Shown: positions 1 through 9,412, counted from the stretch's first letter. The stretch is 64,000 bases of DNA from Actinomadura madurae (GCF_900115095.1 NZ_FOVH01000001.1:1082000-1145999), one strand, 5' to 3'. The notes: a model not told the origin generated them from the letters alone. A program made the numbers and translations.

Positions 1-182
1 GTCATGGCGCGGGCCCCTACTGCGTCAGGGTGCGAGCGAACTCTCTGTCGAACAGAACCGTCTATTTGGATGCGAGCCGCCCCATGCCCCGTCGATGATG
101 GAGAAACCACACTTATGATCATGCGCCTGATGCCGGGCACGGCCCTGCCGGGTCTCGGCGCCGCGGCCGGGGAGGGAGCCGA

Positions 183-2342
183 GTGAGCGGTGTCGCGCCG
201 GTACGGGCGGGCGACCCGGGGTGTCTCGGGCGGTATCGGATCATCGGGCGGCTCGGCGGCGGCGGGATGGGCACGGTGTTCCTCGCCCTGTCGCCGGGCG
301 GGCGCGCGGTCGCCGTGAAGGCGGTGCGCGCCGAACTGGTGGAGGATCCGGGGTTCCGGCGCCGGTTCGTCCGGGAGGTCGAGGCGGCCCGCCAGGTGAG
401 CGGCTTCTTCACCGCCGCCGTGGTCGACGCCGACCCCGAGGGGAGGCCGCCGTGGCTGGCCACCGAGTACGTGCCCGGGGTCTCTCTGGAGGCGGCGGTG
501 GCCGCGCACGGCGCCTGGCCGGAGGGAACGGTGCTCGCGCTGGGCGCCGCGCTGGCGGAGGCGCTGGAGAGCGTGCACGCGGCGGGTGTGGTGCACCGCG
601 ACCTCAAGCCGTCGAACGTGCTGCTGGCGGCGGACGGCCCGCGCGTGATCGACTTCGGGATCGCGCGGGCGGCCGAGGCCACCGAGCTCACCGAGACCGG
701 CATGGTCATCGGCACGCCCGGTTTCATCGCCCCCGAGCAACTCGTGGACGACGAGGTCACCGCCGCCGGCGACGTCTTCGCCCTCGGCGCCGTGCTGGTG
801 TTCGCGGTGACCGGCACCGGCCCGTTCGGGGCAGGGCACGCCGACGCCCTGAACTACCGGGTCGTCCACGAGGAGCCGGAGCTGACCGGTGTGCCGACCG
901 CGCTGGCGGACGTCGCGGCCCGCTGCCTGGCCAGGGACCCCGCCCGGCGTCCCACCGTCCCCGACCTGGTCGGGGAGTTGAGCCGGATGCCGGGGACAGG
1001 GCAGGCCGCGGGCTTCTTCACGGAGGCGGGCTGGCTGCCCGACCCGGTGGCCGCGGATGTCCTCCGCATCAGGTCCGCGCCGCTTCCGCCCCCGCCCGCT
1101 TCCGCCCCGCCCGCCGCCGCGTCCGCCGCCCCGCCCGCCGCCGCGTCCGCCGCTGCCCCGCCCGCCGCCGCCCCGCCGGACTCGCCCGGTGCGCGAGTGT
1201 CGCCTGTTCCAGTGGGACGGACGCGGGCGCCTGGCCCCGCGCGGCGCCGGATCCTGGCCGCCGTGGCCGGCGCGGGGGCGGTCGCGCTCGTCGTCGCGGC
1301 GGTCGTCCTCACCGTCCGGCTGTCGGGTGACGACGGGGAGGCCGAGGCCGCCGGGCCGCCGCGGCGCAAGGAGCTGTGGACCTTCCCGTTGGAGGAGGGC
1401 ATGCATCTGGCGCAAGTGGTCGGAGGCACGGCGTACATCGACGACCAGAAGGGCGGCCTGTACGCCCTGAACGGCGAGAACGGCCGGCTGCGCTGGGAGT
1501 ACGCGCACTCCCTGGGCGACGTCCCGACGGGCCCGCTGTTCCTGGGGGCCACCGATTCGGCGGTGTACTACGGCGCCGGAGAGTACACCTACGCCCGGGA
1601 CGCCGGCAGCGGCGAGGAACTGTGGAAGTGGAAGGACCACGGCATCCATCCGTCGATCGAGGTGGTCGGAGAAAAGCTCTACGCGTCGGACGTCCGGCTG
1701 ATCGCGCGCGACGCCCGAACCGGGCGGGAGACGTGGACCAACACCTACAAGGGCTTCTCGAAGCAGGGGCCGGTCGTCTCCGGAGGAGTCGTCTTCGCGG
1801 TGATCAGTGACGGCACCCTGCGCGCGGTGGATGCGGAGACCGGCGCGGACCTCTGGCGCATCGAGGCCGGGGACCGGCTCGCGTCATCGCCCGTCGCCGC
1901 GAACGGCACCGTCTACTTCGGCGTCCGGGACGGTTCCCTGCACGCGGTGAACGCCGCGACGGGCCGGTACGCGTGGAAGCAGGGCTTCGAGGGCGCCTCC
2001 TGGGACCCCGCCATCGCCGGCGGAGCCGGCGCCCCGATCATCGCGGACGGCGTCGCCTACTTCGAGAACGACGGTTACGTGTGCGCCTTCGCCGCCGACA
2101 CCGGCAAGCCGCTGTGGCGGCACAAGCCGGGAGTGGACGAGGCCCATCTGCTGTCGGTCGAGAACGGGACGGTGCTCTTCGGCGACGGCGACGACGAGGA
2201 CGCCGGGAACCTCTACGCCCTGGACGCCCGCAACGGCACCCGCCTGTGGAAGGAGCACGTGGGCGGGAGTCCGGGCGTCATCGACGGTCGACTCTATGTC
2301 GAGGAAGACGACGTCCTGCGCGTGCTCTCGGACGCCCGCTGA
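183..2342 (+). CDS. Membrane Ser/Thr protein kinase with extracellular PQQ-type beta-propeller
   Basis: This 719-residue protein should phosphorylate Ser/Thr on cytoplasmic targets in response to an external signal. The kinase domain (about 18-270) shows the glycine loop GRLGGGGMG (22-30), ATP-binding Lys46, catalytic loop VHRDLKPSN with Asp140, DFG at 157-159 and GFIAPEQ. An Ala/Pro-rich linker (about 299-336) precedes one membrane segment (about 357-380). The C-terminal 320 residues are PQQ-like propeller blades (for example LYALNGENGRLRW). The GTG start has a purine-rich GGAGGGAG just upstream. The stop overlaps the start of a paralogous kinase gene, so the two are probably co-translated. 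The ligand and the substrates cannot be read from sequence. Confidence 0.93.
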   Translation: MSGVAPVRAGDPGCLGRYRIIGRLGGGGMGTVFLALSPGGRAVAVKAVRAELVEDPGFRRRFVREVEAARQVSGFFTAAVVDADPEGRPPWLATEYVPGVSLEAAVAAHGAWPEGTVLALGAALAEALESVHAAGVVHRDLKPSNVLLAADGPRVIDFGIARAAEATELTETGMVIGTPGFIAPEQLVDDEVTAAGDVFALGAVLVFAVTGTGPFGAGHADALNYRVVHEEPELTGVPTALADVAARCLARDPARRPTVPDLVGELSRMPGTGQAAGFFTEAGWLPDPVAADVLRIRSAPLPPPPASAPPAAASAAPPAAASAAAPPAAAPPDSPGARVSPVPVGRTRAPGPARRRILAAVAGAGAVALVVAAVVLTVRLSGDDGEAEAAGPPRRKELWTFPLEEGMHLAQVVGGTAYIDDQKGGLYALNGENGRLRWEYAHSLGDVPTGPLFLGATDSAVYYGAGEYTYARDAGSGEELWKWKDHGIHPSIEVVGEKLYASDVRLIARDARTGRETWTNTYKGFSKQGPVVSGGVVFAVISDGTLRAVDAETGADLWRIEAGDRLASSPVAANGTVYFGVRDGSLHAVNAATGRYAWKQGFEGASWDPAIAGGAGAPIIADGVAYFENDGYVCAFAADTGKPLWRHKPGVDEAHLLSVENGTVLFGDGDDEDAGNLYALDARNGTRLWKEHVGGSPGVIDGRLYVEEDDVLRVLSDAR

Positions 2343-4477
2343 TGGGGCGCGGGGAGGCGTACGCGCCGCTGGAGGCGGGCGACCCGGAGCGGCTCGGGCC
2401 GTACCGGCTCGTCGGGCGGCTCGGCGGCGGCGGGATGGGTCAGGTCTTCCTGGCGTCGTCGCCGGGGGGCCGCGCGGTCGCGGTGAAGGCGGTGCGGGCC
2501 GAGCTGGTGGAGGACGCGGGGTTCCGGCGCCGGTTCGTCCGGGAGGTCGAGGCGGCCCGCCGCGTGAGCGGTCCCTTCACCGCCGCCGTGGTGGACGCCG
2601 ACCCGGGCGGGGCACCGCCGTGGCTGGCCACCGAGTACGTGCCGGGGCTGTCGCTGAAGGCCGCGCTCGACGCGCACGGCGCCCTGCCGGACGGAACGGT
2701 CCGGGCTTTGGGCGCCGCGCTCGCGGAGGCGCTGGAGGGCGTGCACGCGGCGGGTGTGGTGCACCGCGACCTCAAGCCGTCGAACGTGCTGCTGGCGGCG
2801 GACGGCCCGCGCCTGATCGACTTCGGGATCGCGCTGGCGTCCGAGAGCACGCGGCTGACGGTCACGGGGGCGATGGTCGGCACGCCCGGCTTCATGTCCC
2901 CCGAGCAGTTGCGGGGCGGCGCGGTCGGCCCGGCGAGCGACGTCTTCTCCCTCGGCGCCGTCCTGGCGTACGCGGCGACCGGGACCGCACCGTTCCGCGG
3001 CGGCTCGGTGCACGCCCTGAACTACCGGATCGTCCACGGGGACCCCGACCTCACCGGCGTGCCGTCCGGGCTGGCGGACGTCGTGGCACGCTGCCTGGAC
3101 AAGGACCCTGGCAGGCGTCCCACCGTCCCCGACCTGGTCGCGGAACTGGGCCGCGCGTCGCGGGCGTGGCCGGTCGGCTGGCTGCCCGAACCGCTGACGG
3201 CCGAGATCACCCGCACGGTCGCCCCGCCTCCCGCTCCCACCGCCGTCGTGACGGCGCCGTACCAGGGCCCGCCTCAGGCACCCGCTCCCCGGCGGCTGCT
3301 CACTCGGAGGCGTGCCCTGACGGGACTCGCCGCCGTCACCGTCCTCGTCAGCGTCGCCACCACACTGCTCCTCACCGGTGGAGATCCGGACGCCGACCGG
3401 GCAGGCCGCACCGATCGTGGCGCTGAGCCCAGCCCGCCGGTCTTGAAGCAGTTGTGGTCCTACGGGGGAGACACGGCCTGGCCACCGCAGGTCAAGGACG
3501 GGACGGTGTATTTCGGCGACGGTGGCGGAGTCATCCACGCCGTGGACGCCCGGACCGGCGAAGCCCGCTGGAAACGCGACCGGGTGTGGGGCGGCGGCAA
3601 CTCCCTGATCATCGCTGGAGACAGGATCTACGTCAGCGCCTACACCGACTCCTCCCGCGACAGCGACAGCGGCCGCGTGTTCGCGCTGGACGCCGGTTCC
3701 GGCCGCCGGCTGTGGGAGTCCCACGGCGGCACGCTGCTGCTCGGCGAAGCGGTGTCCGGCCGGCACATGTACCTCTTCCACCGGACGTCCGATGAGGAGA
3801 AGACGTCGGTGTACGCGCTGGACACCGGCACCGGCAAGAAGGCGTGGAGCCACGAAGCCGGGATCGTCTGGGAGATGACCGCCCACGGGAACGTCGTCTA
3901 CTACGTCGCGAGCACCTACGACGAGCCGGGCCCGCAACTCCACGCGCTGAACGCCGACACCGGCGAGCGGCTGTGGAAGGCCCCCTTCTCCGGCGACATC
4001 CGCAGCCGGCCGGAGTCGCTCACCGTGACCGGCGGCGTCATCTACGCGATCGGTGAGGACGGCACCGTCTCGGCCCGCGACCCGGGTAACGGGGCACTGT
4101 TGTGGAACACCCCAACCGGCCTCCGCGACTTCTCAGACTCGTGGCTGCCCGTGCTGTCCGATGGGGTTCTCTACGTCAGCGGCAACGCCGACTCCCAGGG
4201 AGATGCCGGGCAGGCGGTCGCGTTCAACGCGAAGACCGGCGCGATGATGTGGCGGCGCGACCTTCCCCAGGTGAGCTCGTCGCCCACCGTCTCATCGGGG
4301 ACGGCATACGTCAGCACGAAGACCGGCGAACTGCACCTCCTGAACTCCGGTGACGGCGCCTCCCTGGGAAAGGTCAGGTTGGCGGACGGCCGCGATCCCA
4401 ACGCGGTGGTGTCCGGCGGGGTGGTCTATTTCGGCGCCGGTGACGGCCACCTCCGCGCGGCCGCCATAACCCGCTGA
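2342..4477 (+). CDS. Second, paralogous Ser/Thr kinase with PQQ-type beta-propeller
   Basis: This 711-residue protein has the same architecture as the gene before it: kinase domain with Lys49, VHRDLKPSN (Asp143), DFG (160-162) and GFMSPEQ, a membrane segment near 325-347, then PQQ-like blades. The ATG overlaps the upstream stop (TGATG), a translational coupling that supports this start over more upstream in-frame codons inside the first kinase gene. The kinase halves of the two proteins are nearly collinear and highly similar, while the propellers have diverged. I infer a tandem duplication followed by sensor divergence. Downstream is a hairpin that probably ends the transcript. Confidence 0.93.
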   Translation: MGRGEAYAPLEAGDPERLGPYRLVGRLGGGGMGQVFLASSPGGRAVAVKAVRAELVEDAGFRRRFVREVEAARRVSGPFTAAVVDADPGGAPPWLATEYVPGLSLKAALDAHGALPDGTVRALGAALAEALEGVHAAGVVHRDLKPSNVLLAADGPRLIDFGIALASESTRLTVTGAMVGTPGFMSPEQLRGGAVGPASDVFSLGAVLAYAATGTAPFRGGSVHALNYRIVHGDPDLTGVPSGLADVVARCLDKDPGRRPTVPDLVAELGRASRAWPVGWLPEPLTAEITRTVAPPPAPTAVVTAPYQGPPQAPAPRRLLTRRRALTGLAAVTVLVSVATTLLLTGGDPDADRAGRTDRGAEPSPPVLKQLWSYGGDTAWPPQVKDGTVYFGDGGGVIHAVDARTGEARWKRDRVWGGGNSLIIAGDRIYVSAYTDSSRDSDSGRVFALDAGSGRRLWESHGGTLLLGEAVSGRHMYLFHRTSDEEKTSVYALDTGTGKKAWSHEAGIVWEMTAHGNVVYYVASTYDEPGPQLHALNADTGERLWKAPFSGDIRSRPESLTVTGGVIYAIGEDGTVSARDPGNGALLWNTPTGLRDFSDSWLPVLSDGVLYVSGNADSQGDAGQAVAFNAKTGAMMWRRDLPQVSSSPTVSSGTAYVSTKTGELHLLNSGDGASLGKVRLADGRDPNAVVSGGVVYFGAGDGHLRAAAITR

Positions 4478-4600
4478 CTCCAGCCGCCGGCATTGCCCGG
4501 CCCGGGACGACGCGAGGCCCCACGCGGTCTCGAAGATCGTGCCGGGGGTGACGCCAGGACTCGCCTCACCTGCACGCTTTTACTCCTGAGCTCAACGCAG

Positions 4601-4628
4601 CCTCGCACCGACGGTACAAAGTGCGAGG
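4601..4628. terminator. Hairpin between convergent genes
   Basis: Perfect 8-bp arms CCTCGCAC (4601-4608) and GTGCGAGG (4621-4628) with a 12-nt loop. It lies between the kinase operon (+, ends 4477) and a convergent gene (-, ends 4668). There is no U-tract, as is usual in actinomycetes, so a bidirectional terminator role is inferred from position and structure. Confidence 0.5.
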
Positions 4629-4667
4629 TCCGTTCACAGGCTCACGACACCGGGGCGCCCTGGGAAG

Positions 4668-5303
4668 TCACGCGTCGCGGATCGCGCGGTCTCGGCCCTC
4701 CATGAAGAAGTCCAGCAGAGCCGTGGCACCGGGCAGGACACGCAAGGGCCGCGCGGCACCGAAGGCGGTGTTCCAGAACTCCCCGTGCCGCGGCTCCCAC
4801 GGGCCGACATACGCGTAGGGCTCGTTCACCTGTTGATCTCCGGGCGACACTCCGTAATTGACGGCATCGACCGCGATGCCCAGATCGAAGTGTTCCGGCC
4901 AGAGCACGGGAGTGATGTCCGGCGCGAACCTGGTCAGAGCCTCCTGTCCTTGCCCGAATGCCCGGACGATCTGATGCGCCGCCTCCGCGTCGACTCCCAG
5001 GACCTCGTCCAGACCGACACCGCTGCCATCCTTGTACAGGTCTCCAACACCCCCTGCCTCAACACTGACAGCCGCGCCCAGCTCGCGGCAGGTGGCCCCG
5101 TTCAAGGGCACCTCACGGTCGCCGCACACCAGCTCGGTCTCGTTCACCCGCAGGTCGGGGGCCTGGACCGTCCCGAACCCGCCCGGCACGACACGCAGCC
5201 GTATCGTCCCGCTTTGCCGGTATTGGGGCCCTGCCAGTACGAGCTCCGCGACCCCGTGCAACGAACGGCGAGCCGTGGCCAAAGTCTCCGCATCGACGGT
5301 CAT
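4668..5303 (-). CDS. Hypothetical protein, actinobacterial type
   Basis: A 211-residue protein I cannot assign to a function. It is soluble, without signal peptide or membrane segment. The N-terminal third is helical, then come beta-rich stretches (TIRLRVVPGGFG) and an acidic, aromatic C-terminal half. Coding is supported by G/C third positions and a continuous frame. I chose the ATG at 5303 (MTVDAETLATARR); an upstream in-frame start at 5366 would add 21 low-complexity residues. It converges on the kinase operon and stands alone. Confidence 0.7.
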   Translation of the reverse strand: MTVDAETLATARRSLHGVAELVLAGPQYRQSGTIRLRVVPGGFGTVQAPDLRVNETELVCGDREVPLNGATCRELGAAVSVEAGGVGDLYKDGSGVGLDEVLGVDAEAAHQIVRAFGQGQEALTRFAPDITPVLWPEHFDLGIAVDAVNYGVSPGDQQVNEPYAYVGPWEPRHGEFWNTAFGAARPLRVLPGATALLDFFMEGRDRAIRDA

Positions 5304-5461
5304 GCCCCCATTCTTCCCCGTACCCGCGGTACGCGCCGCCCCCACCGCCCTCGTCGTCGCCAGCATGCGCTCCAGCAGGAGTCGCCGCTCGATTGCTTAG
5401 CGGAGCCCGTTGGGGATCAGCCAGGACGCCGGCAACTCCGCGTTGTAGTGGAGGTCAACCA

Positions 5462-5773
5462 TCACAATGCGTCCGGGCCGCCGCCGCGCGGCGCGTACTT
5501 CCGCGCCAGCTCCCTGTCGTTCTCCGCCCACTTACGATGCCGAGCGGCCGACTGGAGATGCAGCTCCGCCTCCTCGGGATGTGCGGCGGCCATCCCCTCC
5601 AGCAGGGAAGCGGCCCGATCGTGGGCACGCGCCGAGGAGACCATCGCTTGGCGCGCGTACTCCTCGGCCTCGCGCCTCTGCTCCGCACGCGCCCCAGCCC
5701 CGTCGGCTTCGGCGGCACGGCGCTCACCGCCCCGCCGCGCCCTCAGCCGAGACGCACGCTCGTCGCCGTCCAT
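5462..5773 (-). CDS. Small helical hypothetical protein
   Basis: A 103-residue, Arg/Ala/Glu-rich protein predicted almost entirely helical (for example RREAEEYARQAMVSSARAHD and HLQSAARHRKWAEND), possibly a coiled coil. No signal peptide and no known domain that I recognise. The ATG at 5773 (MDGDERASR) is preferred; an alternative start at 5800 adds nine Gly-rich residues. Proteins of this size and composition are common and uncharacterised in actinomycetes, so this is probably a real gene. Confidence 0.55.
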   Translation of the reverse strand: MDGDERASRLRARRGGERRAAEADGAGARAEQRREAEEYARQAMVSSARAHDRAASLLEGMAAAHPEEAELHLQSAARHRKWAENDRELARKYAPRGGGPDAL

Positions 5774-5950
5774 ACCAGCCACTCCGACGCCCGAGCCCAC
5801 CGAAGAACCAGCCCTCCACCCACATCCCCCTACCTACCCACCCCTCACCCCCACCCACCCCGCAACTGGGCCCCGAGCCCCTACCCCCTCCAGCCCAACT
5901 CCCTTGCCCACGCCTCCGGCCCCGGGCCAGCCCCAAACCCCCGCCCTACG

Positions 5951-6240
5951 CCTCCGGCGCGTAGCTCAGCCCAGAGCCCTTTCCGCGCCTCTGGCCCGCG
6001 GGCGCCTGGCCGGCCCGCGGCCCCGCACCTCCGGCCGGTAGTTCAGCCCGAGCTGCTTTTCCGTGCCTCCGGTCGGCAGGGGCTTGGCCGGTGCCGTTGG
6101 CCGGCGCCTCCGGCCTGTGGTTCGGCCCTGAGCCGTTTTCTGTGTTTCTGGCCCCGCGGGGGCCTGGTCGGTGCCGCTGGACCGTGCCTCTGGCCGGTAG
6201 TTCAGCCCCGAGCCGCAGTCCGCGCCTCTGGTCGGCGCCC
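5951..6240. repeat. Degenerate ~79-bp tandem repeat, about 3.7 copies
   Basis: Units begin at 5951, 6028, 6107 and 6187 (77, 79 and 80 bp, then a partial copy). Each starts with CCT(C/T)(C/T)GG, then GTAGTTCAGCCC-like and AGCCGTTTTC-like segments. A second CCTC(C/T)GG motif lies about 40 bp into each unit, suggesting an older ~40-bp period. The tract fills most of 5774-6373, a gene-free interval of 600 bp; its left part (5800-5950) is a C-rich run without clear structure. Confidence 0.7.
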
Positions 6241-6373
6241 TCGCTCCACGTTCCGGGCAGTCTGGACTCTGCTCTGCGGTTCCACCGCTGCGGCTCCGGC
6301 CCGCAGGTCAGCCCGCGCCCCTGGGCAGCGCCCCCGCTCGGTCCAGAGCCAGGCATGGCTGACATCGCGGTGC

Positions 6374-6928
6374 CTACGTTCGCGTAGCGGCGGGGGGAGG
6401 GCTTGAGATCATCCAGCGGTGCCCGAACGGGTCGATGACGACGCCGTTCCGGCCGTAGGGGTAGTCGGCCACGGGACGGTCGGGGGCGGCGCCCATCTCG
6501 ACGGCGCGGGAGAAGACGATGTCGACGTCCGGGACCGACAGGTAGAGCGATTGGCTGGGGCCGCCGCGGGCCTTCGGGCCCAGCAGACCCAGCTCGGGCC
6601 ACTCGTCGGCGAGCATCAGCACGGAGTCGCCGATGGCGAGCTCGGCATGGCCGACCCGCCCGTCCTCCATCATCGTCGGTTCGCTGTGGAGCTCCGCACC
6701 GAACGCGTCGGCGTACCAGCGCAGGGCATGCTGCCCGTCGTCAACGCACAGGTACGGGGTCAGCGTTCGAACTCGGGCCTCCGACTCCTGGACGGTGCTC
6801 GTGGTCATGGTGTCTCCCGTGGGTTGAAGCAGCGCGCGCCGCAGACGTTCGCGCAGGCGTGCCGCGAAGGCCGGGTAAGGATCGACGGGGACGACCGGTG
6901 TACGGAGAGCCTCCAGCGGATCAGTCAT
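6374..6928 (-). CDS. VOC-superfamily (glyoxalase/PhnB-like) protein
   Basis: A 184-residue protein whose residues about 50-180 form a vicinal-oxygen-chelate fold: LTPYLCVDDGQHALRWYADAF, ELAIGDSVLML, DVDIVFSRAVEMGA and DPFGHRWMIS are typical of PhnB-like members. The first 40 residues (MTDPLEALRTPVVPVDP) are a helical extension. An internal ATG at 6808 has a better ribosome site (GGGAGACACC) and would give a 144-residue domain-only protein, so two starts are possible. The gene overlaps the upstream ECF sigma gene by 8 bp and is surely co-transcribed. The substrate is unknown. Confidence 0.85.
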   Translation of the reverse strand: MTDPLEALRTPVVPVDPYPAFAARLRERLRRALLQPTGDTMTTSTVQESEARVRTLTPYLCVDDGQHALRWYADAFGAELHSEPTMMEDGRVGHAELAIGDSVLMLADEWPELGLLGPKARGGPSQSLYLSVPDVDIVFSRAVEMGAAPDRPVADYPYGRNGVVIDPFGHRWMISSPPPAATRT

Positions 6929-7490
6929 CGTGGCCCTCCTTTCCGCGGTCTCCGGGTCTCGGTCTTCCTGGTGAACAGTGATCGTTGTAGGCGTGCCTGA
7001 AGGCCGTCCGGGCCCGTGTCAGCAGGGCCTCGGTGGCGTGGAGCGTCCGGCCGAGATGCTCGGCGACCTGGGGGACTGGGAGCCCGTCCAGGTAGCGGAG
7101 CGTCAGCGCGGCGCGATGGTGGGGCCCCAGCTGTTCGAGGACCTCCCGGGCGAGGAGTGCGTCCACGCGCTCGTCCCATGGGTCCTCCGTGGCGTCTGAG
7201 GCGCCCCCGTCCATCGCCTGAAGGCCGCGTTGCTCCCGTGCCGCCCGCCGCCAGTGGTCGGCCAGCTTGTGTCGCGCCACGCCGACCAGCCAGGCGACGG
7301 ACAGCACAGGCGGGGGCTCCTTCCGCACGGCCTCTACCGCGGCCAGGAAGGTGTCCGCCGTCAGGTCCTCGGCCAGCGCCCGCCGACCGCACCGGGACAG
7401 CAGGTAGCCGTAGACCTCGGGCAGGGCCTCGTCGTAGAGATCGAGCAGCGCCGGCCCCGGGTCGGGCTGGAGTCGTCCCGGGTGGTTCAT
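6921..7490 (-). CDS. ECF-type RNA polymerase sigma factor
   Basis: A 189-residue alternative sigma factor. Region 2 is at about 15-85 (LYDEALPEVYGYLLSRCG, LTADTFLAAVEAV, WLVGVARHKLADHWRR) and region 4 at about 110-165 (LGPHHRAALTLRYLDGL, VAEHLGRTLHATEALLTRAR). No anti-sigma gene is adjacent; instead a VOC protein overlaps its 3' end by 8 bp. The GGAGGG preceding the ATG is only about 2 nt away, unusually close. It is divergent from a hydrolase gene at 7556, with a 65-bp intergenic region that must hold both promoters. Confidence 0.92.
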   Translation of the reverse strand: MNHPGRLQPDPGPALLDLYDEALPEVYGYLLSRCGRRALAEDLTADTFLAAVEAVRKEPPPVLSVAWLVGVARHKLADHWRRAAREQRGLQAMDGGASDATEDPWDERVDALLAREVLEQLGPHHRAALTLRYLDGLPVPQVAEHLGRTLHATEALLTRARTAFRHAYNDHCSPGRPRPGDRGKEGHDD

Positions 7491-7555
7491 ATCCCTCCAT
7501 CGCTCGGCGGGCCGATTCTCCGACGGGTGGGAGTGAAAAAATCGGCGAGGACGTG

Positions 7556-8356
7556 ATGGACGATCATGGAGGCGTGGTGATTCCCGAACCCCTCACCCTC
7601 TACACCGCGGACGGCGTGCGAATCGACGCAGGTCACATCAGGGGTGACGGAAATGTGTGCTTCGTCCTCGCGCACGGGTTCACGTGCTCGTGGAGGCAGC
7701 CCGCACTCCGCCGGATCGCGGACGCCCTCAACCGGCACGGTGGCGTGATCGGGCTCGACTTCCGCGGGCACGGCAGGTCGGGCGGACGATCCACGGTCGG
7801 TGACCGGGAGGTGCTCGACGTCGACGCGGCGGTCGCGGCGGCACGCCGACGCGGGTACGAACGGGTCGTCCTGACAGGCTTCTCCATGGGTGGCATCGTC
7901 GTCCGGCATGCCGCGTTGCACGGTGGGGTCGACGCGGTGGTCTCGGTCAGCGCGCCCGCACGCTGGTACTACCGGGGGACGGTTCCGATGCGGCGCGTGC
8001 ACTGGGCGATCGAGCGGCGGGTGGGCCGGATGGCGGTCCGGCTGGCGCGGGGGACACGGATCGCGCCGAACGGATGGGACCCAGTACCAGAGGCGCCGCA
8101 CGAGGTCGTCGGCCGGATCGCGCCGGTGCCGCTCCTCGTCGTCCACGGGGACGCGGACCCTTTCTTCCCCCTCGAACACGGACGTCAGTTGTTCGGCGCC
8201 GCGGCCGACCCGAGGGAGTTGTGGATCGAGCCCGCCTTCGGGCACGCCGAGACGGCCGCCACCCCTGGCTTGATCAAGCGCATCGGCGCCTGGGCGACGG
8301 GCGCAGTCTCCACGACGGGAGGCCGCGGCGGCACCCCGGCGGAATCCCAGGGGTGA
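7556..8356 (+). CDS. Alpha/beta-fold hydrolase
   Basis: A 266-residue hydrolase: oxyanion region VLAHGFTCSW, nucleophile elbow GFSMGG (Ser), acidic residue in VVHGDADPFFP and catalytic His in AFGHAETA. It is probably an esterase or lipase-like enzyme; the substrate is not deducible. The ATG at 7556 follows GGCGAGGACGTG, a reasonable ribosome site, and the domain begins soon after. It is divergent from the ECF sigma gene, so the two may share regulation, but no shared operator was found. Confidence 0.88.
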   Translation: MDDHGGVVIPEPLTLYTADGVRIDAGHIRGDGNVCFVLAHGFTCSWRQPALRRIADALNRHGGVIGLDFRGHGRSGGRSTVGDREVLDVDAAVAAARRRGYERVVLTGFSMGGIVVRHAALHGGVDAVVSVSAPARWYYRGTVPMRRVHWAIERRVGRMAVRLARGTRIAPNGWDPVPEAPHEVVGRIAPVPLLVVHGDADPFFPLEHGRQLFGAAADPRELWIEPAFGHAETAATPGLIKRIGAWATGAVSTTGGRGGTPAESQG

Positions 8357-8458
8357 CACCCCGCGAGCCATTTGGCTCTGACCTGGGGAAACTCAAAGTT
8401 ATCCACATTCTTGCAGCGCTCCTCGCGGTGACCGCCCCGGCGGGCATCATCGGTTCAC

Positions 8459-9412
8459 ATGAACGGCTTCAGCCTGACCTGGAAGCGAACGGCGGCCGGC
8501 ATCGTCCCCGTCGGCCCCGGCGCGTACTTCGTCCCCGTGAAGGGCGCCTCCCTCACGGCTCGCGCCGCCGCGTTGAGCGGCCTCCTCCCGGACGACGTCG
8601 TCATCGCGCGCCGTACGGCCGCGTGGATATGGGGCCTCGACGTATTACCTCCGGGAGTGAACGAAGCCGACTGGGACGTCGAGCTCATCACTCCCCGATC
8701 ACCCGGGACCGACTCCGGCGTGCCTGCGTTCACCGCCGAGAACGCGGCACTTCCGGCCGACCATGTCGTGGAGAGATCCGATGTACGCGTCACGTGCCTT
8801 GCCCGCACCGCACTGGACTGTGCGCGATGGCTTCCTCGCTATGAGGCTGTCGCGGCCCTCGATCAATTCCTCCGGCGCGGAGTGGACCCCGGCGAACTCA
8901 CCGCGATGGCCCGGACCCTTCCGGGGTATCGCGGCAACAAGCGGCTGCGCCAGATCGTCCGGCTCGGCGATCGAGGCGCGGCGTCCCCCGGCGAGAGCTG
9001 GACCCGCGTCGCCGTAGTGGAGGCCGGATTCCCGCCGCCGAAGACACAAGTACAGGTGATGGGGCCCCGCGGTCACTGGTGGTACATCGACCTGGGCTAC
9101 CCGGAATACCGAGTCGGCCTGGAATATGACGGCGAAAGGCACCACACCGGCCGCGAAGCCCGTGCCCACGACACCGAGCGCCGGCGCTGGCTCGCCAAGG
9201 AGGCGGGCTGGGACGTCATCCCCGTGAGCAAGAACTTCCTGACCCGCCCAGCGCCCTATCTGGAGGCTCTCCTGACGGCATTACTCCAGCGCGGCTGGAA
9301 AGCTGACGACGCCACCATGGACCACGTGGCCGCCCGCCTGGCATTCCTGCGACGCCAGCGAGGTGAAGGCAACGGAGCCCGGCGCCGGGCTAGTCACGGT
9401 CGAGGAGGTTGA
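8459..9412 (+). CDS. DUF559 nuclease-like protein with AbiEi-like N-terminal region
   Basis: A 317-residue protein. The N-terminal ~170 residues (LTARAAALSGLLPDDVVIAR, WIWGLDVLPPG, RTALDCARWL) look like the AbiEi_4/transcriptional-regulator-like region seen in many actinobacterial proteins. Residues about 180-290 carry a DUF559/Vsr-like PD-(D/E)xK fold: WYIDLGYPEYRVGLEYDG, then DTERRRWLAKEAGWDVIPV. No partner toxin is adjacent. No clear ribosome site precedes the ATG, so a leaderless start is possible. It converges on and overlaps the next gene by 23 bp. Nuclease activity is inferred from the fold only. Confidence 0.85.
   Translation: MNGFSLTWKRTAAGIVPVGPGAYFVPVKGASLTARAAALSGLLPDDVVIARRTAAWIWGLDVLPPGVNEADWDVELITPRSPGTDSGVPAFTAENAALPADHVVERSDVRVTCLARTALDCARWLPRYEAVAALDQFLRRGVDPGELTAMARTLPGYRGNKRLRQIVRLGDRGAASPGESWTRVAVVEAGFPPPKTQVQVMGPRGHWWYIDLGYPEYRVGLEYDGERHHTGREARAHDTERRRWLAKEAGWDVIPVSKNFLTRPAPYLEALLTALLQRGWKADDATMDHVAARLAFLRRQRGEGNGARRRASHGRGG

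Noticed and set aside
4..186. A 60-codon open frame overlapping the first kinase start
   Set aside because: No ribosome site, no conserved feature and mixed codon use; more likely leader sequence of the kinase operon.
5946..6602. A 218-codon minus-strand frame across the 79-bp repeats
   Set aside because: Repeat lengths are not multiples of three so the frame would not be preserved between units, and it overlaps the VOC gene in another frame.
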